The notes: generated by a model from the letters alone, not told the origin. Shown: positions 45,570 through 55,330, counted from the stretch's first letter. The stretch: 64,000 nt of DNA from BS750m-G57 sp964607575 (GCA_964607575.1 CAZSLS010000003.1:37021-101020); one strand, 5' to 3'. Numbers and translations: made by a program.

Positions 45570-46640
45570 ATGCGCGTCGCACTGATCGGTCCGCCCCAGT
45601 CGGGCAAGAGTACGCTGTTCCAGGCCATCGCGGCGGGGTGCGGGTCCGGTGTGGACATGTCGCGCCCCGATCAACCGCATCTGGCGACGGTCAAGGTCCC
45701 CGACGATCGCGTGTACTGGCTCGCCGAGCAGTTTAATCCCAAGAAGACTACTCCCGCTGAGTTGGCGTTCCTCGATCTGCCCGGATTCGATCTGACCGGT
45801 GACGCCGGGAGGCAGCGAGCCAAGATACATTGGGCGGCGATGCGCCAGAGCGAAATGATGGTTTTTGTGGTCCGGGCGTTTGAGAATGACGCGGTTGCTG
45901 CATATCGCGATCGCGTCGATCCGGCGGGCGATATCGAGGAACTGCTGACCGAAATGATCTTCGCCGATCTCGAGCAGGTGACCAATCGGATCGCCAAGCT
46001 CGAGGCCTCCCTCAAGAAACCCGTCGGTAACAAGGACGAGATCAAGCGCGAGATGGAGCTGATGTCCAGGCTGGTGGCGACCCTGGAAGACGAAAGGCCC
46101 ATCAGCGAGGCGATCGCCACCGAGATCGAAGCCAAGATGGTTTCGAGTTTCGCGTTCCTGTCTCAAAAGCCCATGCTGATCGCCTTGAACTGCGGGGAAG
46201 ATGCGCTGGAAGGCGAGAAGCCCCATGAATTCGCGGGTCGCCCGTGCCTTTATCTTTCGGCACAGATAGAGGAGGAAATCGCCGAACTCCCCGCCGATGA
46301 GCGAGGTGAGTTTCTCGCGGATCTCGGGCTGGAATCACCGGCGGGCGATCGCCTGATCCGCGCCTGCTACGATGGGTTGGATCTCGTGAGCTTCCTGACA
46401 ACGGGCGAAGACGAGTGCCGCGCCTGGACCATTCGATCCGGTACGACGGCGGTCGATGCCGCCGGTGAGATTCACAGCGATATTGCCCGCGGATTCATCC
46501 GGGCTGAGACGGTGGCATTTGACGATTACAAATCCGCCGGCGACATGAAAGGCGCCAAAGCCGCCGGAAAGGTCCGCCTCGAAGGCAAGGGCTATGTCGT
46601 CCAGGACGGGGACATTATAAACTATCGATTTAACGTGTAG
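45570..46640 (+). CDS. YchF/Obg-like GTPase
   Basis: This 356-residue P-loop GTPase has G1 (GPPQSGKST), G3 (DLPGFDL) and a coiled-coil middle (EQVTNRIAKLEASLKK). The C-terminal domain resembles DUF933/TGS (AWTIRSGTTAVDAAGEIHSDIARGFIRAETVAFDDY, VQDGDIINYRFNV). YchF proteins bind ATP or GTP and associate with the ribosome. The base-recognition motif reads NCGED, unlike canonical NKxD, as is usual in YchF. GAGGT precedes the ATG. The AsmA-like gene begins two bases after the stop, indicating co-transcription. Confidence 0.88.
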   Translation: MRVALIGPPQSGKSTLFQAIAAGCGSGVDMSRPDQPHLATVKVPDDRVYWLAEQFNPKKTTPAELAFLDLPGFDLTGDAGRQRAKIHWAAMRQSEMMVFVVRAFENDAVAAYRDRVDPAGDIEELLTEMIFADLEQVTNRIAKLEASLKKPVGNKDEIKREMELMSRLVATLEDERPISEAIATEIEAKMVSSFAFLSQKPMLIALNCGEDALEGEKPHEFAGRPCLYLSAQIEEEIAELPADERGEFLADLGLESPAGDRLIRACYDGLDLVSFLTTGEDECRAWTIRSGTTAVDAAGEIHSDIARGFIRAETVAFDDYKSAGDMKGAKAAGKVRLEGKGYVVQDGDIINYRFNV

Positions 46641-46642
46641 GC

Positions 46643-49600
46643 ATGTCACAGATCCCTAACGTCAAGAAACCCAGACTCCACTGGTGGCAAAGGTCTTGCC
46701 GAATACTCGTGGCGATGGGGATGTTCTTTGCGGCGGCGTATATAACCCTGCCGTGGTGGGCGCCGACGGGACTGATCCGCCAACACCTTGCCGACGAGAT
46801 GTCACGCCAGCTTGGCCTGGACGTTCGCATCGGTAAGATATCATTGAGTTGGGGCGAGGGGCTCGAGCTGCGAGACCTGGAGATCGATTCGCCCGAGGGC
46901 TTCTCCGCCGGTTCGGGAAAAACCATGCTCCGCGCGGCGGTGATACGCACCGAACTCTCGCCGATAAACTTCTTCTGGCGGAAGCGAATCGGATGGATGG
47001 AGGTCGAGCGCCCGGTCCTCAACGTCGAAATCGATGCCGAGGGCAACGTGAACGTAAGCGTGCTCGATCGCCTGAAGTTCGACGCCCGGACGGATCGTAT
47101 TTCGGTCAAACAAGCCGAGGTCAACATCCTGCTGCCCAAGCACAAACAGCGGCTCGTGGTGGGCGTGCAGGACATGCAGTTCATCGCCGGGCGGACCAAA
47201 CACCTCGGGCGGATCACCGTGTCCGCCGAACTCAGACAGGATCGGTCCATGGCGCCGGTAGCGCTGTCGCTAGATACCGTTCAGGACGCCAACCCGGTTT
47301 CGGCAACGGCGTCTTTCAAGTTTGCCCGCGTCGATATGGCCCAGCTCAACCTCGTGAAAATACTGGGCTTACCATTAAGGAAACTCGCCGGGCGATGCAG
47401 TGGAAAGCTGAGCCTCCAGGCAAACGCCGACGGACAGATCGATCATGTCCGGTGCAAGCTGACAATGCGTCAACTGGACCTCCAACCGCTCGATACCCGG
47501 ATCAAACTGCCCGTTATCGCCGAAGCGGGTTTCAGCGTGTCGGCCAGCTACGATCCCGTTGGTGGACGCGTCGACCTCCAGCCATTCAGCGTGCGACTGC
47601 CCGGGCTGGACATGTCGGGGACCGGTACGCTGTTTACCGAAGCGCTTGCGGGCAAGTGGCAGGCGATAAACCGTCTAAAAATGGGTGGAGAGGTTTACCC
47701 CACGCAGCTTGTGGCGATGCTGACCGGAACGAATCAACTGCCCGCAAACCTCAGTATCGCCGGGCCGATCCGCGTCGATGTGGAACTCGACCACAGGGGA
47801 AATGACCTGGTGTTTTCGGGCATGACGGATGCCACGTCGGCGGAGGTTCGACAAGATAAGAGGGTTATCAAACCGTCCAAACGGAAGTTCCGCGTGGAAA
47901 CGAAAACCACGCTGGACAAAAGGACCTTCAAGCTCGATGTCGGTCGCCTGCAGGTGGACCTGGGCGGTAATACATTCATCGGGCAGGGGACCGTTCGCGA
48001 CGTGCGAGAACTGCTTGCCGCCGGGCGGGGCGACTCACCCCTGGCCGCATGGTACGCGCTGGCCAATTGGCAATGGAAGGGACGCGCCGAATGTCAGGAT
48101 CTCGATTCGCTGCGAAGTCTGTCCGCCGGCCTCGAGCGGGCGTTGCAAGGCGCCGAACTTTCGGGTCCGGTGATCGGGGACCTCGCCATAGACAGCCGCG
48201 ACGGACTGGTGGCCCAGGGATCTCTCAGTCTGCCAAAAGGGACCGCTCTGAGGCGATCCGGGCGTATCCTGAAGCCCGCCGACCAGGCGATGAAGCTGTC
48301 GGCAAGGGCTTCGGGGAATCGAAAGTCCGCCGGTCTGGATGATGTGGAGTTCCGCCTTACCGTCGGGGAGGGGAGGATCGTGTTCGATCGCGGGTGTGTG
48401 CGATTCGCGGGTCCCGATCCCAAGGGCAAGACCGGCGCGCAGGTGGATATCAGCGGGGATTTTTCCGCCGCCGGTATCGAACACATATTGACCGGTCTGC
48501 AACCGGGCGGGACGCCGGGGTTAAAAATCCGCGGGTCGATGAACGGTAAGTACGTGGTTCGCCTGTCGCCCGAAGCCCATCGACTGCACTTGGCGGTGGT
48601 CGACACGACGGACCTCGAGTTCCAGGCGGGCAGGATCTTCGCCAAACCCTCCGGCGTCAAGGCCGCGATAAATCTGGACTTCATTGCGGACGGTCGAATG
48701 TCGCGAGATCCGCGGAATATCCTGCGGTGTTCGTGGCGGGAACCGCACGCCGATCTCCGCGGGCAGGTGAGTTTCGCCGCGGAACCCGGCGGGCCTCAGG
48801 CAGGCGGTTCCTTCCGCGCCGATATCCGCGATGCTCGCTGGTTGGCGAGGTCCCTGCCACTGGTGTCCGAAGCCTTGGGGACCGGGCGTTTGACCGGGGC
48901 GATGACCCTTACCGCTCGTGGGAACTGGCGACCCGGGAGCCTGAGGGGCGAGGTCCTCTGCGACGCCGATGCCCTGGCGTACCAATCCAACGATCGTACC
49001 GCTCGGCGAAAATCCGCCGGCGTACCGCTGCAGGTACACCTGGCGGGGAAGTTGTCGACCGGCGATGACTCCCGGGTATCGGCCACGCTGGAGAACCTGA
49101 AGGTCACCTTCGGTAACAGTTATGCACAACTCGCGGGTGAAGCCGAGCTTGTCGCCAAGATACCGAAGGTTGTCTCCCTGAAGACCTGGCCTGAAGTCCT
49201 CCCTCGATGCGTGGTGCATGCCGGCGGTCGCCTTGCCGCCGACGAGACCCTCACCGATCTGTTTCCGGAACTTCGCGGAGAGGTCAAACGGCTGAGCCTG
49301 GGCGGATACGGTGAGTTCACCGCTTCTGTCGATGCCTCCGACAGCGGTCTGGAGGTTGACCTGCGACTCGATGCCGACAAAGCATCGTTCGCCGCCGGAA
49401 GCGAATTTGCCAAACCCGCGGATATGCCCGCCACCCTCTCCGTTCGCATGGAGATTCCCGTCGACCTGTCGCAGTTTCGGTTGAACGATTTTAAGGCCCG
49501 TATCGGCGACGTACACGTGCTGGCCGCTGGATCGGTCCTGCCTGTCCGGACCGGCGGGCGGTGGCGGATCGAACCGGGGGAACTGCACGTTACCGCCTGG

Positions 49601-50968
49601 ACGCGCCGTGCCGAGACGCTCGATAAAATGATAGCCCGCCTCGAGCCCCACAAGATATCCGGGGACGCGATCGTGGAAGGCCAGTGGACCGGCGGTGCGT
49701 CCGGGTCGGCGCCTTACGTGTCCTTCCACAGCAAGTCGCTGGGCGGTACATGGCGGGGCAAGAAGGTGAAACTCTCGGGCGAGCTGCTCGTCAAGGGTAT
49801 CGCCCGCGACAAGCGCCGGCGGTGGACGGTCCGCGGAGTCCGGACAAAGAACCTCCAGATGCAGGCGGGCAGGAATCACGCATGGTTGATCGCTGACCTC
49901 AAAGACCTCGACTCATCGCCGGCGGGGACTATCACGCTGCTTGGGCGATACCTCGACACCCGGGACATCCGCCGGTGGATCGGCGGTCCTCGCCCGGATA
50001 CTCGCCCAACCACTCGTCCGGTAGCCCCGGCGGCGGACGATGCCGCCGAAAAGCCGGATAACTACACCGAGGCAAGGCGGCGGGCAAAGGCCCTGATCGC
50101 ATCGAAGCTACCCTTGCTTCGCGCCAGCAACATTAAAGCCACCGTGCGGATAGCCCACCTGCGATTGTGGGACGAGAATGTTTCACAATACTACGATACC
50201 CGCGATATGAAGCTGACCGCTACCGTCGATCGCGGGCTCATTGAAGCGGTCTATGCCTGCGGGCTGAACGCCGGATCGGTTCGAGGCGGGGTGAAAGTCA
50301 ATCTCAAAGATGATCCGCCCGAGGACCGGGCAGTTGAGGTTTCTGTGTGGCAGGACATTCGAGACGTTGCGGCCAGGGAGAACATCCAACCGCAATTGGC
50401 GCTGTTCTTTCCCGGGAACACGGTCTACGGTCAGTTCAATCGGCGTCAGGACGTGAAGATGTCGCTGGTGGATTTTGTTGCCAGTGCGGCCGATCCGAAC
50501 ATGCCCGTTAATCCGGTCGGGACCGCGAAGACCGTTACGGTCGACGGGATGACCCAGGGGCGCGCGGCGCCGAAGTTTGTGACCGCGATGTTTCCCGGGC
50601 TGAACATGACCAGCTATCGGTATCTGAAGATGACGGCGTTTTCGGAGTTGCATGCCGACGGGAGCGCCTACAGCGACATGATATTTAACGGCCAGACGTA
50701 CGATATGTATATGGAAGGTACAACCGATACCAAGAAGATCGGACGGTATGAAATCGGTCTGATTCTCATCGGTACGCCCCAGACGCCGGAATGGAACCAC
50801 ATCTGGCGACAGGGGCGCCTGCCGATTCTGAAGTTCAAGGCTCGCATAGAAGGCGGTAAGATGCATGATGTTTTCGTGAGCTATCCCTGGCCCAACGAGT
50901 CGCTCGGTGTGATACTTCTGAAGAACAATATACTGTACAGGGCTTTTCTGGCCAGTCAGGGAAAGTGA
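46643..50968 (+). CDS. AsmA-like giant envelope protein
   Basis: This 1441-residue protein is anchored by an N-terminal helix (ILVAMGMFFAAAYITLPWW) and otherwise consists of long beta-rich repeats, typical of the AsmA/YhdP/TamB group proposed to move lipids between membranes. The N-terminal block resembles the AsmA start (LADEMSRQLGLDVRIGKISLSW, LELRDLEIDSPEG, SPINFFWRKRIGWMEVERPVLNVEID). A Thr/Pro linker (RPDTRPTTRPVAPA) lies near residue 1120. The C-terminus ends after a region resembling the last part of AsmA (ARIEGGKMHDVFVSYPWP). The group assignment is by architecture and not by close similarity. Confidence 0.72.
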   Translation: MSQIPNVKKPRLHWWQRSCRILVAMGMFFAAAYITLPWWAPTGLIRQHLADEMSRQLGLDVRIGKISLSWGEGLELRDLEIDSPEGFSAGSGKTMLRAAVIRTELSPINFFWRKRIGWMEVERPVLNVEIDAEGNVNVSVLDRLKFDARTDRISVKQAEVNILLPKHKQRLVVGVQDMQFIAGRTKHLGRITVSAELRQDRSMAPVALSLDTVQDANPVSATASFKFARVDMAQLNLVKILGLPLRKLAGRCSGKLSLQANADGQIDHVRCKLTMRQLDLQPLDTRIKLPVIAEAGFSVSASYDPVGGRVDLQPFSVRLPGLDMSGTGTLFTEALAGKWQAINRLKMGGEVYPTQLVAMLTGTNQLPANLSIAGPIRVDVELDHRGNDLVFSGMTDATSAEVRQDKRVIKPSKRKFRVETKTTLDKRTFKLDVGRLQVDLGGNTFIGQGTVRDVRELLAAGRGDSPLAAWYALANWQWKGRAECQDLDSLRSLSAGLERALQGAELSGPVIGDLAIDSRDGLVAQGSLSLPKGTALRRSGRILKPADQAMKLSARASGNRKSAGLDDVEFRLTVGEGRIVFDRGCVRFAGPDPKGKTGAQVDISGDFSAAGIEHILTGLQPGGTPGLKIRGSMNGKYVVRLSPEAHRLHLAVVDTTDLEFQAGRIFAKPSGVKAAINLDFIADGRMSRDPRNILRCSWREPHADLRGQVSFAAEPGGPQAGGSFRADIRDARWLARSLPLVSEALGTGRLTGAMTLTARGNWRPGSLRGEVLCDADALAYQSNDRTARRKSAGVPLQVHLAGKLSTGDDSRVSATLENLKVTFGNSYAQLAGEAELVAKIPKVVSLKTWPEVLPRCVVHAGGRLAADETLTDLFPELRGEVKRLSLGGYGEFTASVDASDSGLEVDLRLDADKASFAAGSEFAKPADMPATLSVRMEIPVDLSQFRLNDFKARIGDVHVLAAGSVLPVRTGGRWRIEPGELHVTAWTRRAETLDKMIARLEPHKISGDAIVEGQWTGGASGSAPYVSFHSKSLGGTWRGKKVKLSGELLVKGIARDKRRRWTVRGVRTKNLQMQAGRNHAWLIADLKDLDSSPAGTITLLGRYLDTRDIRRWIGGPRPDTRPTTRPVAPAADDAAEKPDNYTEARRRAKALIASKLPLLRASNIKATVRIAHLRLWDENVSQYYDTRDMKLTATVDRGLIEAVYACGLNAGSVRGGVKVNLKDDPPEDRAVEVSVWQDIRDVAARENIQPQLALFFPGNTVYGQFNRRQDVKMSLVDFVASAADPNMPVNPVGTAKTVTVDGMTQGRAAPKFVTAMFPGLNMTSYRYLKMTAFSELHADGSAYSDMIFNGQTYDMYMEGTTDTKKIGRYEIGLILIGTPQTPEWNHIWRQGRLPILKFKARIEGGKMHDVFVSYPWPNESLGVILLKNNILYRAFLASQGK

Positions 50969-50979
50969 TATTATGGCAA

Positions 50980-51009
50980 GCTGTTAGCTATCGGCTGATA
51001 GCTAACAGC
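50980..51009. repeat. Perfect 13-base inverted repeat (hairpin)
   Basis: GCTGTTAGCTATC (50980-50992) and its exact complement (50997-51009) flank a four-base loop. It lies between the AsmA-like gene and the next gene, 15 bases before the latter's start. There is no T-tract, so it is unlikely to be an intrinsic terminator. A dispersed palindromic repeat or a leader structure is more likely. Confidence 0.7.
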
Positions 51010-51024
51010 CCGAGGTAACTGCCG

Positions 51025-52917
51025 ATGGTCGTCCTTAGTCAATCTGAGACGCAGTCGTGGGGAGCGGGAACTGTCCCGCTGTTGCGACAGGGCAGTCGCT
51101 GGCTTACGCATCCGCTGATGATGATAACCGTAATTGCGTATGCGTCGGTAAATGCGTTCTGGCAGTTCCTGTCGACGGGAAGATGGATCGACTATCGCGG
51201 CGAGGCGTTCCGACACGATCTTGCCGTCCCGCTCGGACAGATGCTTCTTGCGCCCCTGAGCATATTCAACTACCCGTGGATGACGCTGGTTACCGGATTC
51301 ATTCTGGCGGTGGTGATATTCGTACCGATACTCGTGGCGGTATTGCATCGCCTGCGTACCGCCGCGGTCTTTGTCGTGATCGTTGCCGTGCTGGGGCATG
51401 CTCCGGTGTTGGCCGGCGCGCTGTTAGTTGCCTGCGTGCTGTCGTCAAGGACGCCTCTGCGATCGGACACGCCGTTTCTGGCGGTGTTGCTGGGACTCGT
51501 TCCGGTGGTGGTGTATTTGTATCTGTTCGGTTTGTCGGTGGTTTCCGAGGCGGCGGTGCTGCCTCTCCAGCGCGGGGTGGCCGGCGCCCCGTTCCTGATC
51601 GCTCTGCTCAGCGCCTCGTTGGTCTGCGGGTTGGCGCTGTCTGTGGCGCGGTGGGTCGGGTATCGTCAGTGGGTGGTCTGGCCGGTCATCATTGTCCTCA
51701 TGTCCGGTCCGATGACGGTCTTCTACATCGCCGTCGGAACCGACGAGCTTGAGTACTCGCTGCTCACCAACCGCCTTGCACCCGGCGATTCCATCTACAG
51801 ATCGCTGTCCCTGGCGAATCTGCAGAAGGGCGACGGTGCCGAGGACCTGACCGGCGATAAAATGTTCAACGCAATCCGCGGTTCGCTCAAGATACGACGG
51901 GAGAGGCTGATACAGGCCTGCCTGCAGTTCGTGGACCGCTATCCCGACTCGCGGCGCGCCCCGGCAGTACTCTGGGTCGCTGCGCAGTGTCACAGCCTCA
52001 GGGTATCCAGGCCCGCGATGGCCGACGGGCGGGTCATGTACTACGCCTCGCACCTCTCGAAGGAATCGCGGGAAACATGGGAGAAACTCGTCGATGAATA
52101 CCGCAAGTCGCGGCAGGCGGCGCTTGCCCATTGGCACTTGGGGACCCTTGCGCTGCGAAAGGTGGGGGATCCGACCCTGAGTGACAAGTCGATCTCAGAA
52201 CTCCTGACCCGGGCCGACAAACACCTTGTCGCAGCCGAGGAACGGTTGACGGAGATAGTGGCTGCTGCAGGTGATGCGGACTCCGACCAGTCGGTTGACC
52301 GTGTCTTTCTGCCCGTTCCACTGCTCCCCACACGCGGTTGCTACCGCCAGGGGCTGGTTGAAGTGCAGCGATTGCGATGGTTGATAGTGGCAAACGGGGT
52401 GATTGAAACGTGGGATAAGGTCGTGGCGGGCGGTAAGCCGAAGGCCCGCGCTGACGCGACGAAGTTGCTGATGGCGTTGTCGGGCTATTTGCGGATCGAC
52501 GCTAATGGTCTGACCGCGGCGAATTATCGCAAGGCTCTCGGGACGCTGATAGATAGATTCGAGGGCACGAATCTTGGTGACAATCTTACGGTGGCATGGG
52601 CCAGCGCGCCGCCCGATCCGCTCGATCCGGACCTCGCTCCGTACGATCCGGCCCGCGAACCGTACGATCGGGCCCTGGCTCTTATCCCGCTTGCCGAGGT
52701 GCGTCCGCCGACCGACGCGGCCATCCAGGCGAGTTTCGAACTGGGCATATTGGCTTCCGGTACCGCCGACGCCGTGGCGGTGGGCCTGATCGAGGATCTC
52801 CGCAAGCCCGAGGAGTATTTCAAGCTGGTGATCGCCGCACCGGACAACCCCTGGAAGCCGCTGGCCAGGGAACGATTGGCGTGGTTGGAAGCACAGCAGA
52901 AAGAGACGGCCCCATAG
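51025..52917 (+). CDS. Hypothetical membrane protein with C-terminal tetratricopeptide-like region
   Basis: The family of this 630-residue protein was not recognised. The first 260 residues hold about six membrane helices (PLMMITVIAYASVNAFWQFL, WMTLVTGFILAVVIFVPILVAVL, AAVFVVIVAVLGHAPVLAGALLVACVL and others). The remainder is soluble and helical with a repeat-like register (ERLIQACLQFVDRYPDSRRAPAVLWVAAQCHS, EYRKSRQAALAHWHLGTLALR, EEYFKLVIAAPDNPWKPLARERLAWLEA), suggesting tetratricopeptide repeats. GAGGT precedes the ATG, after the palindrome. It could assemble envelope components, but no specific role is supported. Confidence 0.68.
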   Translation: MVVLSQSETQSWGAGTVPLLRQGSRWLTHPLMMITVIAYASVNAFWQFLSTGRWIDYRGEAFRHDLAVPLGQMLLAPLSIFNYPWMTLVTGFILAVVIFVPILVAVLHRLRTAAVFVVIVAVLGHAPVLAGALLVACVLSSRTPLRSDTPFLAVLLGLVPVVVYLYLFGLSVVSEAAVLPLQRGVAGAPFLIALLSASLVCGLALSVARWVGYRQWVVWPVIIVLMSGPMTVFYIAVGTDELEYSLLTNRLAPGDSIYRSLSLANLQKGDGAEDLTGDKMFNAIRGSLKIRRERLIQACLQFVDRYPDSRRAPAVLWVAAQCHSLRVSRPAMADGRVMYYASHLSKESRETWEKLVDEYRKSRQAALAHWHLGTLALRKVGDPTLSDKSISELLTRADKHLVAAEERLTEIVAAAGDADSDQSVDRVFLPVPLLPTRGCYRQGLVEVQRLRWLIVANGVIETWDKVVAGGKPKARADATKLLMALSGYLRIDANGLTAANYRKALGTLIDRFEGTNLGDNLTVAWASAPPDPLDPDLAPYDPAREPYDRALALIPLAEVRPPTDAAIQASFELGILASGTADAVAVGLIEDLRKPEEYFKLVIAAPDNPWKPLARERLAWLEAQQKETAP

Positions 52918-53362
52918 TCGTAATCGCCGGTATGTCACAGATGGTTCACACCCTTCGCCCGCGCCCCTTTGGCTGCGGACCGTCCGTTCCCGCCGCACAA
53001 TACGCCCGCGCAACCAATCTATCCGGTCTGTGCATAAACGCTTATGATATATACACAAGAGCCGATGCGATGTGGTTCGAAGCAATCCCGCTCGGCCGCC
53101 GCGCCAAAAATGGGAACCTTCCGCCCGAGGGCACCAATCGCAAGTACCCGCTCCGCATGTCGCGATAACCATTTTTGAGTAAGATGCTTATAGCAACACG
53201 ATCCGCGCCGGAGGGGTCTCACATAATCATTTGACACCGCGTGATATGTCACAGGCAATTAACTCATGATTTCGCAGGTTGTTATATCGCTGACATGTAA
53301 CAACAGGCGGGTTCCAAGGGCGTCTTCAGGGCTGGTCGAATCGACACGCCCATCGATCTGTT
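52918..53362. other. Intergenic stretch without recognisable gene
   Basis: No open frame here has a start site or composition that supports a gene. A TTGACA hexamer at about 53233 is followed by the palindrome GTGATATGTCAC, which could be a regulator site, but no downstream + strand gene uses it. A minus-strand frame of 23 codons (53285-53353) follows the duplicated leader described for the neighbouring element. Confidence 0.5.
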
Positions 53363-53370
53363 CCTTTGCC

Positions 53371-53496
53371 GGCTAACGTTTCGTGTTATCGGTCCCGATG
53401 CTGCAAGTCCCGAAGAACTTTTCGGGGTGCCCCGATGTGCATCGAGACTTCCGCTTTCGCTCCAGCATCGGGATCCGCTGAATGTCATGATTAGCC
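53371..53496. repeat. Compound palindromic element next to an orphan gene
   Basis: TCCCGATGCTG (53393-53403) and its exact complement (53463-53473) enclose two smaller hairpins (CCCGAA/TTCGGG and CGATG/CATCG). On the minus strand the outer stem can extend by two base pairs past one bulged A. Outermost, GGCTAA (53371-53376) and TTAGCC (53491-53496) are also inverted, the latter overlapping the stop codon of the orphan gene. It may be a dispersed hairpin repeat or a degenerate integron-type attC; the core sequences fit attC poorly. Confidence 0.5.
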
Positions 53497-54012
53497 CCAA
53501 AACTTCCATTTGGGTTTCTTGGTTGCATTGGCTCTAAGTGATTCCAAATGCTGTGCAATGAAATCTTGTACGTTTTCTATTCCTGCCTCTGATGGCGATT
53601 CCATGAATAGAATGGATGGGATCATAACCAAATCCTTGGGATTTGATCCCGCATTGAGCGCTTGATTGACTGAGTCGAATTCCGACGAGTTGAGAATAAG
53701 TTGTTCAAATGCACTACTGCCTTTGTGTTGACGTGCAATTGTTGCGGCAAACTTGAAATGTGGTTCATTATCTAATAGGCCAGATTCTATTACTAATCCA
53801 TTGGCGTCAAAACAGTAGTATTCCTCGGAAAACCTAATTCCCATTCCATCAAAGAACTCTCGACTCCAGGCAATCTGGGTGAATTTGTAAAGTCGATCTG
53901 CTTGATCTTCTGGAATACTTGCGGCCGCAAGTGCTTCATAAATAGAAGCTTCGCTTGCCTCTTCCGAGGACGCCGCCTCAATAAGGTGAGTAATTGCATC
54001 TTCGATTTCCAT
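53491..54012 (-). CDS. Orphan hypothetical protein, AT-richer than its neighbours
   Basis: The family of this 173-residue soluble protein was not recognised. It is acidic, starting MEIEDAITHLIEAASSEEASEASIYEALAAA in shorter readable parts, and ends KPKWKFWG. There is no signal peptide. Its codons are noticeably more A/T-rich than those of surrounding genes, which suggests recent acquisition. GGAAAGGTGG lies about nine bases before the ATG. The leader sequence (54025-54058) is repeated imperfectly at 53363-53394, and a palindromic element abuts the stop. This arrangement resembles an isolated gene cassette. Confidence 0.7.
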   Translation of the reverse strand: MEIEDAITHLIEAASSEEASEASIYEALAAASIPEDQADRLYKFTQIAWSREFFDGMGIRFSEEYYCFDANGLVIESGLLDNEPHFKFAATIARQHKGSSAFEQLILNSSEFDSVNQALNAGSNPKDLVMIPSILFMESPSEAGIENVQDFIAQHLESLRANATKKPKWKFWG

Positions 54013-54251
54013 GGTTAATGTCCACCTTTCCAGGGGTTAGTGTTTCGTGTCATCGATCATAGACGAAGTACCAGGCGAAGGCAACTGCATGCGACACCGC
54101 AAGCGAACGGCGACGGGCAACGGCGACACGTCAACAATCCCGACTTGTGCTTCGTGGCGAAGCGACGCTTTGCGGAGTCGTACGCAGTCGGGATCGTTGT
54201 CTCAATTCCTCCAGTCAGATGCGGTCGCCGCGGGATATCCTACGAAACGTC

Positions 54252-54280
54252 TTGACTATACGTGATGATGTGCCTATGAT
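54252..54280 (+). promoter_or_regulatory. Predicted sigma-70-type promoter of the etf operon
   Basis: TTGACT (54252-54257) and TATGAT (54275-54280) are exactly 17 bases apart, the best promoter match in the window. Transcription would start near 54287, leaving a leader of about 85 bases. The rest of the 54013-54371 gap holds no recognised gene. Confidence 0.65.
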
Positions 54281-54371
54281 TCCGCCGATGGATTCGCGGT
54301 CCGCCATGGCGCGGACCGTTGTTGTTTCGGCCGTTCGAGCTTGTCAGGACTATAGAACAGGAGCCCTCAGC

Positions 54372-55295
54372 GTGGGATATAACTGCGTAGTGTGTATAAA
54401 ACAGGTACCGGATACCAAACGTATAACCGGCGAGGCGATGCAGGAAGACGGAACGGTCAACCGGGCCGCTCTTCCGGCGGTCTTCAACCCAGAGGACCTC
54501 AACGCCCTGGAACAGGCGCTGGCGATCCGCGACGAACATGGCGGGACGGTTACCGCCATTGCGATGGGTCTGCCCGCGGCGTGCGAAGTGCTGCGAGAGG
54601 CCCTGTACTGCGGGGCCGATCGGGCGATACTAATAACCGATCGGCGCGCCGCGGCCTCCGACACCCTGGCGACTTCCTACATTCTGTCGTGTGCGATCGC
54701 CAAGCTCGAGGCGGACATCGTGTTGTGCGGGCGCCAGGCGATCGATGGCGACACCGCCCAGGTCGGACCGCAACTGGCGGAGAAGCTCTCCGTGCCGGTG
54801 ATTACCTACCTCGAGAAGCTCGATGCGCTGGACGGCGAGACGATTACCGTCGAGCGTAATGTCGGTAACGGGTTCGAGATCGTCAAGGCCAACCTGCCCG
54901 TGCTGGTGACCGTGATGGATACCGCCAACACGCCGAGACCCCCGGCGGCAAGGCGGATCATGAAATTCAAGAAGGCGCGAAGCCGCGCGGAAATCGAGAA
55001 GGTGGCGGAGCATCTTCTGATGGGGGATTACGAGGATTACACGGCGGAGCTTCAGGCCAGCGAGGTCGAGAAGCACTGCGCCCAACTCGAAGAAAAAGGT
55101 TTGCTGATAGAGCAGTGGGACCTGGATTTCCTCGAGGCGGATCTGCAATGGTGCGGGCGGAGCGGAAGCCCGACCAAGGTGCATCGCATCCAGTCGGTCG
55201 TTCTCAAGGGCGGCGAGTACAAGGAATACGCTCCCACCGACGGCGACATTAACGAGCTGGTGGCTTCACTTATACAGGATCATACGATCGGTTGA
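54372..55295 (+). CDS. etfB: Electron transfer flavoprotein, beta subunit
   Basis: This 307-residue protein forms, with the alpha subunit, the flavoprotein that accepts electrons from acyl-CoA dehydrogenases. Family features are CVVCIKQVPDTKRI at the N-terminus, VFNPEDLNALEQALAIRDEHGG, AMGLPAACEVLREALYCGAD and AILCGRQAIDGDTAQVGPQLAE-like text (here VLCGRQAIDGDTAQVGPQLA). The GTG at 54372 has AGGAG nine bases upstream and matches the family N-terminus; a longer frame starts at 54147. It is first in an operon with etfA and an acyl-CoA dehydrogenase. Confidence 0.92.
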   Translation: MGYNCVVCIKQVPDTKRITGEAMQEDGTVNRAALPAVFNPEDLNALEQALAIRDEHGGTVTAIAMGLPAACEVLREALYCGADRAILITDRRAAASDTLATSYILSCAIAKLEADIVLCGRQAIDGDTAQVGPQLAEKLSVPVITYLEKLDALDGETITVERNVGNGFEIVKANLPVLVTVMDTANTPRPPAARRIMKFKKARSRAEIEKVAEHLLMGDYEDYTAELQASEVEKHCAQLEEKGLLIEQWDLDFLEADLQWCGRSGSPTKVHRIQSVVLKGGEYKEYAPTDGDINELVASLIQDHTIG

Positions 55296-55330
55296 TTCGT
55301 TGACCGCTTAACTGACAGGCTGAAATAACC

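Noticed and set aside
48521..49879. Antisense open frame of 452 codons inside the AsmA-like gene
   Set aside because: Composition and repeated Arg-rich text are typical of shadow frames in GC-rich DNA.
53019..53258. 79-codon minus-strand frame in the intergenic stretch
   Set aside because: It has no usable ribosome binding site and no recognisable motif, and its composition matches non-coding sequence.
53371..53496. Integron attC recombination site
   Set aside because: The folded shape is suggestive, but the outer sequences do not satisfy GTTRRRY/RYYYAAC, the upstream boundary is degenerate and no integrase is present. It is kept only as an unnamed palindromic element.
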